From an uncultured Porphyromonadaceae bacterium (GTDB taxonomy: Bacteria; Bacteroidota; Bacteroidia; Bacteroidales; Muribaculaceae), in the NCBI GenBank assembly GCA_947175425.1, contig CAMWMR010000017.1:1-56200 (forward strand): a DNA stretch of 56,200 bases, in the 5' to 3' direction. Made by a program: the position numbers and the translations under genes. The notes below the pieces were generated by a model. That model was not told the origin of the DNA. It searched no databases and worked only from the letters and a program-made list of their open reading frames with translations. Below, piece by piece: positions 24,927-33,529 of the stretch. Each line of letters starts with the position of its first letter. Within the stretch, counting starts at the first letter, position 1.

Positions 24927-26916
24927 TAAGGAACGTATAGATTATCTCCGAAAGGAACTGCACCGACACAACTATAATTACTACGTGCGAAACGAACCTG
25001 AGATTTCCGACAAGGAATTCGACATGCTCCTGAAGGAACTCGAGGCTTTGGAACTGCAGCATCCCGAGTACGCCGACCCGAACTCGCCAACCCAGCGCGT
25101 AGGCTCCGACCTCAGTTCGGGTTTTGAGCAAGTAAGGCACATATATCCCATGCTGTCGCTTGCCAACACATATTCAATTGACGACGTGGATGCATGGGTG
25201 CGACGTGTGGACGACGCTCTTGCCGGCGAACAGAGCACTCTGGTGGGAGAAATGAAATTCGACGGCACCGGTATATCACTCATCTACGAGCACGGGCGCT
25301 TGGTTCGCGCCGTAACACGCGGCGACGGACAAGTTGGCGATATTGTTACTGACAATGTGCGCACAATCCGCTCCATTCCTCTTGAACTGCAAGGCGAAGG
25401 CTGGCCCGATTTCTTTGAAATACGCGGCGAAATTGTTTTGCCGTGGAAAGCTTTCGAAAGGCTTAACGAGGAAAGAATTGCTGCCGGTGAAACTCCTTTT
25501 GCAAACCCGAGGAACGCCGCCGCAGGAACTTTGAAACTGTTGAACTCCGCCGAAACCGCCCGGCGCGGCCTGGATGCGTATTTCTACTATCTCTTGGGTG
25601 AGAATCTGCCCGCCGACACCCACTACGACAACATGCTTTTGGCAAAATCGTGGGGATTCAAGGTATCGGATGCAATGACATTGCTCCACTCTATCGACGA
25701 AGTGGACAAATATATAACTTATTGGGATACCGAACGGAAGAATCTTCCCGTTGCCACCGACGGTCTCGTATTCAAGGTAAATTCGCTTCGCAGCCAGCTC
25801 AATCTCGGTTTCACGGCAAAATCGCCGCGCTGGGCTGTGGCTTATAAGTTTGCCGCCGAACGCGCGCTTACACGCCTGCGTTTCGTGTCGTTCGATGTAG
25901 GACGCTCGGGTATAATCACTCCCGTGGCTAATCTGGAGCCGGTATTGTTGTCGGGAACAATCGTCAAACGCGCATCTTTGCATAACGACGATATAATGAA
26001 AGCTCTTGACATCCACGAACACGACACGCTTTATGTTGAAAAAGGCGGCGAAATAATTCCCAAAATTACCGGTGTGGAAATTGCCGAGCGTGTACAAGGT
26101 TCTTCTGCAGTGGAATTTCCTGCTGTATGTCCTTCCTGCGGGACACGGCTTATACGCAACGAAGGAGAAGCTGCGTGGATGTGTCCTAACAAGTACGGCT
26201 GCGTACCGCAAATTGTTGGACGACTCGAACATTTTGTTGCCCGCCGCGCCATGAACATCGACGGCATAGGCGAGGAAACAGCCGCTGCGCTCCACGCACA
26301 CGGGTACGTAAACAACATTGCCGACCTCTATACCCTACAGGCAGAGCAGGTGGAAAAAATCGAAGGTTTCGCCCGCAAAAGTGCTCAGCGCCTTATAGAA
26401 GGGATTCGTGAAAGTATTAATGTCCCCTTCGAGCGCGTTCTTTTCTCACTGTCCATTCCTTATCTTGGCGAGACTACCGCAAAAAAAGTGGCCAAGGCAA
26501 CCGGCAGCATGGACAAGCTCATGAGCATGTCGGCTCCCGAGCTGGAGGCCATTCCCGATGTAGGTCCGAGCACGGCAAAATCCATATGCGACTTTTTTGC
26601 CGACCCCGACAACTGTATGATTGTAGAACGGCTCCGACTTTCAGGCTTGCAAATGGAAAGCGCAGCCGATGAACAGCCGCAATCGGACACTCTGGCAGGA
26701 AAAACTTTTGTTATAAGCGGCGTGTTTTCCCGCCACTCGCGCGACGAATACAAAAAGATGATTGAGAGCCACGGAGGCAAAAACTCGGGCTCCATATCAT
26801 CCAAAACAAACTACGTTCTCGCCGGCGAAAATATGGGTCCGGCAAAGCTTGAAAAAGCTGCCAAACTTGGAATCCCTATTATCGACGAGGATACTTTCCT
26901 GAAAATGATTGAATAA
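24916..26916 (+). CDS. ligA: NAD-dependent DNA ligase
   Basis: A 666-residue ligase sealing nicks in replication and repair with NAD as adenylate donor. All domains are in order: Ia (YYxxxxPEISD near residues 22-34), adenylation domain with the nucleophilic lysine Lys114 in MKFDGTG, OB fold, a four-cysteine zinc finger near 405-430 (CPSCG, CPNKYGC), helix-hairpin-helix repeats near 440-580 and a C-terminal BRCT domain from about 590 (GKTFVISGVFSRHSRDEYKKM). Length is normal. It is the last gene of its run, followed by a 15-bp inverted repeat. Confidence 0.98.
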   Translation: MATDKERIDYLRKELHRHNYNYYVRNEPEISDKEFDMLLKELEALELQHPEYADPNSPTQRVGSDLSSGFEQVRHIYPMLSLANTYSIDDVDAWVRRVDDALAGEQSTLVGEMKFDGTGISLIYEHGRLVRAVTRGDGQVGDIVTDNVRTIRSIPLELQGEGWPDFFEIRGEIVLPWKAFERLNEERIAAGETPFANPRNAAAGTLKLLNSAETARRGLDAYFYYLLGENLPADTHYDNMLLAKSWGFKVSDAMTLLHSIDEVDKYITYWDTERKNLPVATDGLVFKVNSLRSQLNLGFTAKSPRWAVAYKFAAERALTRLRFVSFDVGRSGIITPVANLEPVLLSGTIVKRASLHNDDIMKALDIHEHDTLYVEKGGEIIPKITGVEIAERVQGSSAVEFPAVCPSCGTRLIRNEGEAAWMCPNKYGCVPQIVGRLEHFVARRAMNIDGIGEETAAALHAHGYVNNIADLYTLQAEQVEKIEGFARKSAQRLIEGIRESINVPFERVLFSLSIPYLGETTAKKVAKATGSMDKLMSMSAPELEAIPDVGPSTAKSICDFFADPDNCMIVERLRLSGLQMESAADEQPQSDTLAGKTFVISGVFSRHSRDEYKKMIESHGGKNSGSISSKTNYVLAGENMGPAKLEKAAKLGIPIIDEDTFLKMIE

Positions 26917-26921
26917 ATTGC

Positions 26922-26962
26922 GAATGTCATAAAGCAGCGTTTAACATTGCTTTATGACATTC
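26922..26962 (+). terminator. Perfect 15-bp inverted repeat after ligA
   Basis: Arms 26922-26936 and 26948-26962 are exact reverse complements with an 11-base loop. It starts five bases after the ligA stop, so a terminator is the simplest reading, but there is no long T run (AATTTTG follows). It also lies directly upstream of the next promoter, so an operator role is possible. Confidence 0.6.
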
Positions 26963-26965
26963 AAT

Positions 26966-26996
26966 TTTGCCGTTTGGGATTTTTAGAGTAACTTTG
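26966..26996 (+). promoter_or_regulatory. Promoter of DUF4290-rimM-dnaB operon
   Basis: TTTG (26966-26969), 19 bp, then TAACTTTG (26989-26996), an exact match to the Bacteroidota consensus. The start is expected near 27003, 18 nt before the first gene. Confidence 0.88.
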
Positions 26997-27020
26997 GAAA
27001 CTCAAAACAAAACATAGCAA

Positions 27021-27614
27021 ATGCTTACCTACTCCAACCGACTGAAGAAGCTTATTCTTCCCGAATACGGACGCAATATACAAAACATGGTGGATCATTG
27101 CATGAGCATTGAGGACCGCCTGGAACGCACCGAATGCGCATATGCAATTATCGATGCAATGACCGTGTTGTTTCCTCCCACAGGCGACAACGAGGAATAC
27201 ATGCGCAAACTGTGGGATCATCTAATTATTATGAGTGACTTCACTCTCGACGTTGATTTTCCCTTTGAACATCTCGACCCGCCCGTTTTCGAAGATAAGC
27301 CTGACCCCGTACCCGTGTCACGCCCAGGCTACCTGCATATGCGCCATTACGGCGACCTTATCCCCCGCCTCATCGACACTGCGTGCTCCCTTGAACCGGG
27401 AGATGAACGCGATGCTCTTGTAACACTCATCGCCAACCAGATGAAGAAAGCACTCATGGAAACATGCCCCGAAGGTGTGGACGACATGCGCGTGCTCAAA
27501 GATCTACAACGAATGTCGCACGGACAAATCAGCGCCGACCCCGAGGCTATACGTCTACACGACTTCAACAAACAGGCTCCCACACCATCCGGTAAAAAGA
27601 AAAAAAGAAAATGA
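27021..27614 (+). CDS. DUF4290 family protein
   Basis: A 197-residue cytoplasmic helical protein of DUF4290 (PF14123), found in Bacteroidota. The N terminus LTYSNRLKKLILPEYGRNIQ is characteristic. The C terminus is strongly basic (TPSGKKKKRK), which could suit nucleic acid or ribosome contact, but function is unknown. It opens the operon and overlaps rimM by four bases; the constant partnership with rimM hints at ribosome-related work, as an inference. Confidence 0.88.
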   Translation: MLTYSNRLKKLILPEYGRNIQNMVDHCMSIEDRLERTECAYAIIDAMTVLFPPTGDNEEYMRKLWDHLIIMSDFTLDVDFPFEHLDPPVFEDKPDPVPVSRPGYLHMRHYGDLIPRLIDTACSLEPGDERDALVTLIANQMKKALMETCPEGVDDMRVLKDLQRMSHGQISADPEAIRLHDFNKQAPTPSGKKKKRK

Positions 27615-28141
27615 ATCCTCAACAGACTCTGCAGCGGGTTGGAGAGTTCATTAAAACGCACGGCATTAAAGGAGAACTCTCGGCATTTATTGCCAACGAC
27701 GGCTATACCCCCGATGTCGACAAGTTCGTTTTTGTTCCTGTCGATGGTCTTTACGTACCATTCCGCATAAATTCGGTACGTCCCAAAGGCTCGCAAAGCT
27801 ATCTTATTTCTTTCAAAGGGCTTTCCGATGAAAAAACCGCGGCCATACTCGTTGGTGCACCGCTGTACGTTCAGCAGGATGAAATTGAAAAAACCGACGA
27901 GGACGAAGATGTTTTTTACTTCGAAGATCTTGTTGGCTACACACTTGTCGACGGTGATACAACAGCCGGAACTATAACCGGCTACGATGCAAGTACCGAA
28001 AACTGCATTTTCATTATAGAACGCCCCGACGGAAAGGAAGCTTTCGTTCCTGCAGCAGACGAACTTATTACCGATATCGACACCGATAACAAAATACTCT
28101 CCATGAATCTGCCCCAAGGGCTATTAGAACTTAACGCATGA
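27611..28141 (+). CDS. rimM: Ribosome maturation factor RimM
   Basis: A 176-residue protein that helps assemble the 30S subunit head by binding S19. The N-terminal RimM barrel starts with LQRVGEFIKTHGIKGEL, and the PRC-type barrel follows around residue 100 (FYFEDLVGYTLVDGDTTAG) ending with PAADELITDIDTDNKIL. The family's GKIxGxHGLKGE start is varied here to GEFIKTHGIKGE. Four-base overlaps on both sides show tight coupling. Confidence 0.95.
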   Translation: MNPQQTLQRVGEFIKTHGIKGELSAFIANDGYTPDVDKFVFVPVDGLYVPFRINSVRPKGSQSYLISFKGLSDEKTAAILVGAPLYVQQDEIEKTDEDEDVFYFEDLVGYTLVDGDTTAGTITGYDASTENCIFIIERPDGKEAFVPAADELITDIDTDNKILSMNLPQGLLELNA

Positions 28142-28434
28142 AAGAATTCGACGAAGACACCGCAGTAAAGCTTATGAACAAGGCTCTGGGAGCCGACCGT
28201 CGCGATGTTGACGCGGCCACCGAAGTTCTCGACCTTATTTTCGACTACTACGAGGAAAACGGCGACCTTGACCTCAGCATGGCCGATGATGACGACGATG
28301 ACGATGCCGAACTCATTTCCGACTATGTTGTGAAAGCTCTTGCAAAATCTCCCGCAGCAATAGCATACAGCCGGGAAGAAATAATGGCTATGGTGCAGGC
28401 GGAACTAAACTACGAGGAGGAACTGCTCAAATGA
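28138..28434 (+). CDS. Small acidic protein, unknown
   Basis: A 98-residue soluble protein, very acidic, with a run of seven aspartates (residues 50-56) in its centre and helical flanks. No domain is recognised. It overlaps rimM upstream and the OmpA-like gene downstream by four bases each, so it is certainly translated in this operon. The Asp run could bind cations or a basic partner; this is a guess only. Confidence 0.75.
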   Translation: MKEFDEDTAVKLMNKALGADRRDVDAATEVLDLIFDYYEENGDLDLSMADDDDDDDAELISDYVVKALAKSPAAIAYSREEIMAMVQAELNYEEELLK

Positions 28435-29042
28435 CGTCCTGCAAATTACTTGCACGTATATTTGCACTATGCATTCTTTGCGTACTGCCGCTGCGCATGT
28501 CTGCCTTCGACCCTCTTGCTGCGAACATTGAGGAAAATATCGCCGAACCGGCAGTGCAGCCGAAACACAGTGCAGCCGTTGCGTCGGCAATGAATAATCT
28601 GCTGCGCACTTTGCGGAATGCCGGGTACTCGGCCGAGACAGTACGTTCGGGCGAAGTGGTGCTTGTAACCGTTCCCGCCGCCCGCTTGTTTGCGCCGAAT
28701 GCCGTTATATTGTCGGACGGAGCTTCGGCTGTTCTCGCTCCTTTGGTTCCGTATATAAAGCGAACCGACAATTATAAGATTGTCATTGCAATGCATTCCG
28801 ACAACACCGGCGACGAACTCTATGCCGAGCGCCTTACCGCCGACCGCGTAAATGCCGTGGATGAGTATTTTTTCAAAGCATGCGGAAATAACGAAACCGG
28901 TATAATACCCTACGGACTCGGTTCCGATGAACCGGTAGCTCCTAATACCGGAATCGCCAACCGCGAAAAAAACCGTCGTCTGGAAATATATTTCATCCCA
29001 ACCGAAACTTTCATTGACAAAGCCAAAAAGGCACGAAAATAA
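28431..29042 (+). CDS. OmpA-family outer-membrane-associated protein
   Basis: A 203-residue exported protein with a signal peptide (residues about 1-25, ending near RMSAFD). Residues about 75-190 have the OmpA C-terminal fold: LFAPNAVILSDGASAVLAPL, then IVIAMHSDNTGD, and the family's closing NREKNRRLEIYF. Such domains bind peptidoglycan non-covalently. The usual NxxLSxxRA pattern is changed to YAERLTADRVNAV. It lies between an acidic protein and dnaB in one operon. Confidence 0.9.
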   Translation: MTSCKLLARIFALCILCVLPLRMSAFDPLAANIEENIAEPAVQPKHSAAVASAMNNLLRTLRNAGYSAETVRSGEVVLVTVPAARLFAPNAVILSDGASAVLAPLVPYIKRTDNYKIVIAMHSDNTGDELYAERLTADRVNAVDEYFFKACGNNETGIIPYGLGSDEPVAPNTGIANREKNRRLEIYFIPTETFIDKAKKARK

Positions 29043-29055
29043 GTTCTGTCTGTAA

Positions 29056-30612
29056 ATGGAATTCGAATCCTCCACACGCCGTTTCCCCCGAAAAGGAAAC
29101 AATGCCAATACACTTCCCGCCGACATCGCCGGGCGTCTCGCACCACGTGCTATAGAAATTGAAGCCGCCGTTCTTGGAGCGCTTATGCTTGAAAAAGATG
29201 CATTTGCGCAAGTATGCGACCTCCTTAAGCCCGAAAGCTTTTACGAGCCGAGACACTCAATCGTTTATCAGGCCATTCAAGCTCTCGGGCTGGAAGAACA
29301 GCCTGTCGACATGATGACGGTTACAAACCACCTCCGAAAGACCGACGAGCTGGAAAAAGTTGGCGGAGCAGCGTTTATTGCAGGACTTACAATGAACGTG
29401 GCATCGGCGGCTCATGTGGAATTTCATGCAAAAATTGTTGCACAGAAATATTTGGCTCGCGAACTTATCAGTTTTGCCTCAACTGTGGAAAACTCTGCTT
29501 TCGATGAAAGCAACGATGTGGACGACCTGCTTCAGGAGGCGGAACAGAAACTGTTTGAAATTTCACAGCGCAACGTTAAACGCGAGGTAGTTCAGATAAA
29601 CTCCTTGCTCACCGGTGCTGTGGAACAGATGCAAATTGCCTCGCAGCGTGCATCGGGATTGAGCGGGCTTCCCACAGGATTCCACGGGCTTGACAAGGTT
29701 ACATCAGGATGGCAAAATTCCGACCTCATTATCATTGCCGCTCGTCCTGCAATGGGTAAAACAGCCTTTGTTCTTTCAATGGCTCTTAACATTGCAATGG
29801 ACAATAATCCCATTGCCGTTTTCTCTCTTGAAATGAGCAATATGCAGCTTGTGAACCGTCTCATCGCCAACGCATGTGAGATTCCCGGTGAAAAAGTACG
29901 CAGCGGCAAACTGAGCGACCTCGAAATGACTCAATTACTAAGCCGATTACAAAAATTGCAATCGGTACCTCTTTTTGTCGATGACACCTCGGGCATATCC
30001 ATGATGGAACTGCGCACAAAAGCCCGACGTCTTGTCCGTGAACACGGTGTGAGAATGATTATTATCGACTACCTCCAGCTTATGACAGCAGGTATAAAGC
30101 TCGGTTCTCGCGAACAGGAGGTAAGTACAATATCCCGTTCTCTCAAACAGCTGGCAAAGGAATTGAATATCCCTATCATAGCACTGTCACAGCTTAACCG
30201 AAAAGTGGAAGACCGAGGGAACAAGGACAAACGACCGCAGCTCTCCGACCTCCGCGAATCGGGAGCCATTGAACAGGATGCCGACATTGTATGCTTTATA
30301 CACCGTCCCGAGTACTATTTGAAACAAGCTGTTGACGAAGAAGGGAACAACATAAAGGGCAAAGCCGAATTTATAATCGCCAAACATCGTAGCGGTAGTG
30401 TCGGTACAGTCGATATGTTCTTCCGCAGCGAATTCGTCCGTTTTGAAAACTGGGACAACTTCAACGAAGCCACATACGGGGGCGGACTTCTTCCTGCCGG
30501 CGACAACAATGAGACAGCGGTTCCCGAAGCTAACGCAGCTCAGGCCGCGGCCGATGCCGAAGCCCTTGGAATAGCGCCGACAAGTGTATCCGATGATGAC
30601 AGTCCTTTCTGA
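29056..30612 (+). CDS. dnaB: Replicative DNA helicase DnaB
   Basis: A 518-residue hexameric helicase. The N-terminal DnaB domain starts near residue 30 (RAIEIEAAVLGALMLEKDAF). The RecA-type core carries Walker A RPAMGKTAF near 228-236, Walker B in MIIIDYLQLM and the DnaB-typical ALSQLNRKVEDR and RESGAIEQDADIV segments. The last 45 residues are Ala/Glu-rich and end in DDDSPF, as in other Bacteroidota. No intein is present. It ends two bases from the convergent dus gene, without a visible terminator between them. Confidence 0.97.
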   Translation: MEFESSTRRFPRKGNNANTLPADIAGRLAPRAIEIEAAVLGALMLEKDAFAQVCDLLKPESFYEPRHSIVYQAIQALGLEEQPVDMMTVTNHLRKTDELEKVGGAAFIAGLTMNVASAAHVEFHAKIVAQKYLARELISFASTVENSAFDESNDVDDLLQEAEQKLFEISQRNVKREVVQINSLLTGAVEQMQIASQRASGLSGLPTGFHGLDKVTSGWQNSDLIIIAARPAMGKTAFVLSMALNIAMDNNPIAVFSLEMSNMQLVNRLIANACEIPGEKVRSGKLSDLEMTQLLSRLQKLQSVPLFVDDTSGISMMELRTKARRLVREHGVRMIIIDYLQLMTAGIKLGSREQEVSTISRSLKQLAKELNIPIIALSQLNRKVEDRGNKDKRPQLSDLRESGAIEQDADIVCFIHRPEYYLKQAVDEEGNNIKGKAEFIIAKHRSGSVGTVDMFFRSEFVRFENWDNFNEATYGGGLLPAGDNNETAVPEANAAQAAADAEALGIAPTSVSDDDSPF

Positions 30613-30614
30613 AC

Positions 30615-31532
30615 CTATCTCCAAATATCAGCCACAGCAGCTGTATAATTGGCCATAGTACGGGCTTTCGCAATATTTTTTCCCGTACGCCCCGGCAAAT
30701 CCATATATTCCCAAAAAGCTTTTATTCGGGATAATATCTGCGCCTCACCGCAAAGAGTTGCCGAGTAATGCTGCAACATACGGTCGTGCAATTCAAGCAC
30801 GGCCTTGTTTCTTCGGGCTTCACTCCAACTGCAGCCTTCTTTAATTTCCACTGCAAGTGATGGCCGGCCAAGCAAGCCGCGCCCAATCATCACCCCGTAT
30901 AAGCCGGGATATTTGCCGACAATGTTTTCATAATCTTCCAAATCCCTGATTTCGCCGTTATACACAACAGGGCAAGTTGAAAGCTCGTAAAAAGCGGCAA
31001 ACTCATCCATGTGCAAATCACCGCGATACTGCTGTCGCGCCGTGCGGGGATGAACTGTTATATGCTCCGGCCTCATGGAACACAACTGTGGCATTATACA
31101 ACGCCACTCATCGGGAATTTCCACGCCAAGACGAATTTTTAAGGAGAAACGAACATCGGGAGTAGCTTCAATAATACGTGCCACTTTTTCAAGCTCTTCG
31201 ATTCGCCTTAAAAAACCTGCTCCGCGGCCCTTGTGTACCTGTGGAGGAAACGGACAGCCCAAATTCAAATCAATATTCCTGTGGCCTGCTTCTACAAGTG
31301 CGTCCTTTAGAATTGTAAATTCTCCGGCATTCCCGAAAATTATCTGAGGAACGCACACGCAATTGCAGTTCAACGGAGAATTTATATCCCTCAGCGTCCG
31401 TGTCGCAGGTTCTCCTTTTTCCACTCGCAAAAACGGAGTGAAATAAGCATCCGCGCCTCCGAAAAGTTCCGAGTGCCAATGGCGAAAAACAGCATCGGTA
31501 TATCCCTGAAGCGGAGCGGCAAATATTTTCAT
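30615..31532 (-). CDS. tRNA-dihydrouridine synthase family protein
   Basis: A flavoenzyme of about 305 residues that reduces uridines in tRNA. Dus landmarks: an N-terminal APLQGYTDAVFRHWH, VPQIIFGNAGEF, the catalytic cysteine in NLGCPFPPQVHKGRGAGFL, HPRTARQQYRG and MIGRGLLGRP. I take MKIFAAPLQG at 31530-31532 as the start; a longer frame to 31550 adds only six residues. Bacteroidota Dus paralogues are hard to assign to A, B or C by eye, so no symbol is given. It is divergent from the membrane-protein gene and convergent with dnaB. Confidence 0.95.
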   Translation of the reverse strand: MKIFAAPLQGYTDAVFRHWHSELFGGADAYFTPFLRVEKGEPATRTLRDINSPLNCNCVCVPQIIFGNAGEFTILKDALVEAGHRNIDLNLGCPFPPQVHKGRGAGFLRRIEELEKVARIIEATPDVRFSLKIRLGVEIPDEWRCIMPQLCSMRPEHITVHPRTARQQYRGDLHMDEFAAFYELSTCPVVYNGEIRDLEDYENIVGKYPGLYGVMIGRGLLGRPSLAVEIKEGCSWSEARRNKAVLELHDRMLQHYSATLCGEAQILSRIKAFWEYMDLPGRTGKNIAKARTMANYTAAVADIWR

Positions 31533-31603
31533 AGGCGAATTATCGAACATGAATTACAAAATGCTTGTTATTAAATAAATATCATTACAAACACGTTCAT
31601 TTA

Positions 31604-32656
31604 ATGTTTTCGGCACAACAACATAATAAACGCTGTATTTCACGCATTATTGCCACTGTAGTCAAAATACTCCTGCCTTTGGCAATTTCGGCAGCCCTCA
31701 TACGATGGCTGCTTCATAACGTGAATATACACCGGATTGAAAATATAATTCATGACGGTGTCGACTACCGATATATTTGTATAATGATGGCTCTGACGGC
31801 ACTGTCGCTCATAATTCGAGGATTTCGCTGGCGCCTGCAGCTGAACGCAGCCGGAGTGAACGGTGTTTCCGGCATAGGTGGATGTATTGCAATTTTCGGG
31901 GCATATGCGTTGAATCTTGTTTTTCCTTTTTTGGGAGAAGCATGGCGATGCGTTTTCATTGCCCGGAAAGCCGACGTAAAACTTTCTACCGTTGTAGGCA
32001 CCGACATCGGCGATCGCGCTTCCGACGGAATAATGATAGTTCTATTCATTGCAGCCACAATTTTCATTGCGCACAATGCCATGGTACGTTTCATGGATTA
32101 CTATTCCGTGGGCAGAATATTGCACGAATTAATTTCCGACACAACTGTGTGGTACATTATCGGCATAACCTTACTTGCCTCAGGCATTATGCTTTATATT
32201 TTCCGCAGCTCACATTTTGTCCAAGGCATGAAACACAGTGCATTGCGAATATGGAACGGATTCGCTGTTCTTTTTCATCTAAAAAAAACGGGACTGTATC
32301 TGTTGCTGACAGTAGGGATATGGGCATGCTACTTTTTCGAAACTTATGTATGCTTTTACGCCTTCCCGTTTACCCGGGAACTAATAACACAGCCGGGGAG
32401 CTGCTATGGAATGATTCCGGGCCTGGTTGTTTTCGTTTTCGGCTCGTGCAGCATACTTATCCCCTCTAACGGAGGACTCGGCACATGGAACATAGCCGTA
32501 ATGTTTGCACTTGGCCTGTATAATATTGGAGATACCGACGGTGCAGCTTACTCCATGGTATGCTGGAGCATGCAGACACTCACATATGCAACTCTTGGAA
32601 TTTTCAGTGCCTGCTACATTACTTTCACCCGCCGCAAATCAAAAAAAACAATATAA
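31604..32656 (+). CDS. Lysylphosphatidylglycerol synthase TM region / UPF0104 family membrane protein
   Basis: A 350-residue polytopic membrane protein of PF03706 with about eight hydrophobic helices. Typical features: an N-terminal helix with PLAISAALIRWLLHNVNIH, the RGFRWRLQLNAAG loop near residue 73, FPFLGEAWRC and the late SNGGLGTWNIAVMFALGL. The family includes the flippase part of MprF, without the synthetase half; stand-alone members are thought to move lipids or glycolipids. The ATG at 31604 is used because the 13 residues before it are polar and short. Its neighbours give no substrate hint. Confidence 0.9.
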   Translation: MFSAQQHNKRCISRIIATVVKILLPLAISAALIRWLLHNVNIHRIENIIHDGVDYRYICIMMALTALSLIIRGFRWRLQLNAAGVNGVSGIGGCIAIFGAYALNLVFPFLGEAWRCVFIARKADVKLSTVVGTDIGDRASDGIMIVLFIAATIFIAHNAMVRFMDYYSVGRILHELISDTTVWYIIGITLLASGIMLYIFRSSHFVQGMKHSALRIWNGFAVLFHLKKTGLYLLLTVGIWACYFFETYVCFYAFPFTRELITQPGSCYGMIPGLVVFVFGSCSILIPSNGGLGTWNIAVMFALGLYNIGDTDGAAYSMVCWSMQTLTYATLGIFSACYITFTRRKSKKTI

Positions 32657-32970
32657 ACGCGAAGTATAATTATGCATTTCGTTTTGAAGCCTCTTAAGAC
32701 GAATGCGCGTTATTATACCGATTTAGACGCGTCAAATTCCAGGGTTTAACTGATTAATTTGAGCGCAGACACGGTTTATATGATCTAACCCATATAAGAG
32801 AGAATTGCTGTCAATACCCATCCACGAAAACAATGTCTTTATCTTGGAATATATGTTTATCACATAGGAAGTATCTATTGTTGACGTATTTGTTGCAAAA
32901 CAAATAGTCTCGTGGTGTGCAATACGGTTTCGCAAGGAATTGACCTTGTCAAGCTCATTGAAAATAATAG
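32657..32970. other. Gene-free stretch
   Basis: Low-GC sequence with one short hairpin (TATTTGTT/AACAAATA near 32887). A 67-codon minus-strand frame at 32732-32935 has no protein-like features. I see no gene. Confidence 0.5.
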
Positions 32971-33001
32971 TTTGTTTTTAAGATTAAAAGCACTACCTTT
33001 G
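32971..33001 (+). promoter_or_regulatory. Strong promoter of a very short transcript
   Basis: TTTG (32971-32974), 19 bp, then TACCTTTG (32994-33001), a full consensus match. The start is expected near 33008, only a few bases before a terminator hairpin. Confidence 0.8.
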
Positions 33002-33007
33002 CAGTGT

Positions 33008-33055
33008 TGAATCCCGGTAGCCCCTGTATATCAAGCTATCGGGTTTTGTTTTTTT
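33008..33055 (+). ncRNA. Putative tiny terminated RNA (about 45 nt)
   Basis: Immediately after the promoter, a nine-pair stem (33013-33021 with 33035-33043, one G.U) and a 12-base T-rich run (33044-33055) form a strong rho-independent terminator. The predicted RNA is little more than the hairpin itself. It may be a small RNA, or a leader that ends early and lets only some transcripts go on into the structured RNA that starts about 150 nt later. Confidence 0.5.
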
Positions 33056-33165
33056 CTATGCAAAAATGACCATTTTCATCGGATTAGGCAACAGAAAAAA
33101 CAGATATTAACAAACGAAACAGGTAGTATTCGTTTTACTTCTGAAAAAACATTCTTGGCAAACCG

Positions 33166-33196
33166 TTGCATAAAGCAGGAATATTTTATAATTTCG
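33166..33196 (+). promoter_or_regulatory. Probable promoter of the structured RNA
   Basis: TTG (33166-33168), 20 bp, then TAATTTCG (33189-33196), one mismatch from TAnnTTTG. The start is expected near 33203. Confidence 0.55.
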
Positions 33197-33202
33197 CGGT
33201 GC

Positions 33203-33453
33203 AAAACAGAACTGTAACTTGTTCTGTACGGAAGAGCACACTACCCTGGCAATTCGGCTATATAAAGCGGAAAGTAGTGGGACGGCTTCTCTTCCCTATT
33301 ATTTATTGAACATACTCTATTACCCGTCTGTAGAATCATATTGAAGCGAGACGCCTCTCGCCGGCAAAACGTTATGCCGGCATGTGATTTACAGAGTTAA
33401 TGGAAACGCATATGGCAGCACGCTTTGTATATACAAGGCGTGCTCGTTTTTTT
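33203..33453 (+). ncRNA. Putative structured non-coding RNA (about 250 nt)
   Basis: A non-coding segment with consistent helices: ACAGAAC/GTTCTGT (33206-33212, 33221-33227); GGAAGAG/CTCTTCC (33230-33236, 33289-33295) enclosing CACTAC/GTAGTG (33239-33244, 33274-33279); CTGTA-AATCA with TGATT-TACAG (33328-33338, 33385-33394) enclosing GCCGGCA/TGCCGGC; and a long terminator. It lacks the signatures of tmRNA, RNase P RNA and SRP RNA. A 6S-like regulator or a Bacteroidales-specific RNA family are possible; I cannot name it. Confidence 0.6.
33417..33453 (+). terminator. Terminator of the structured RNA
   Basis: Arms 33417-33429 and 33432-33444 pair along 12-13 positions with one G.U, followed by CG and seven T. 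Very strong on the plus strand. Confidence 0.92.
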
Positions 33454-33489
33454 ACACACGGATTAATAACCTGATAACTTCTAATCATG

Positions 33490-33527
33490 AACAGTCCCCG
33501 AAGCGCTGATGCCCAGGGACTGTTTTT
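33490..33527. terminator. Second hairpin terminator between the RNA and nifJ
   Basis: AACAGTCCC (33490-33498) pairs with GGGACTGTT (33516-33524), followed by T on the plus strand. It ends three bases before the nifJ stop, so it probably also ends nifJ transcription, though the minus-strand side has no T run. Confidence 0.7.
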
Positions 33528-33529
33528 AT

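Noticed and set aside
25276-26301. 341-codon minus-strand frame inside ligA
   Set aside because: Shadow of ligA, which has all expected ligase motifs; the antisense product looks like no protein family.
32732-32935. 67-codon minus-strand frame in the gap before the short RNA
   Set aside because: No family, no promoter, no neighbour coupling.
33203-33453. tmRNA, RNase P RNA or SRP RNA
   Set aside because: None of their conserved core sequences is present (no tRNA-like ends, no GAGGAAAGTCC-type core, no GGAAG/CAGCC SRP loop).
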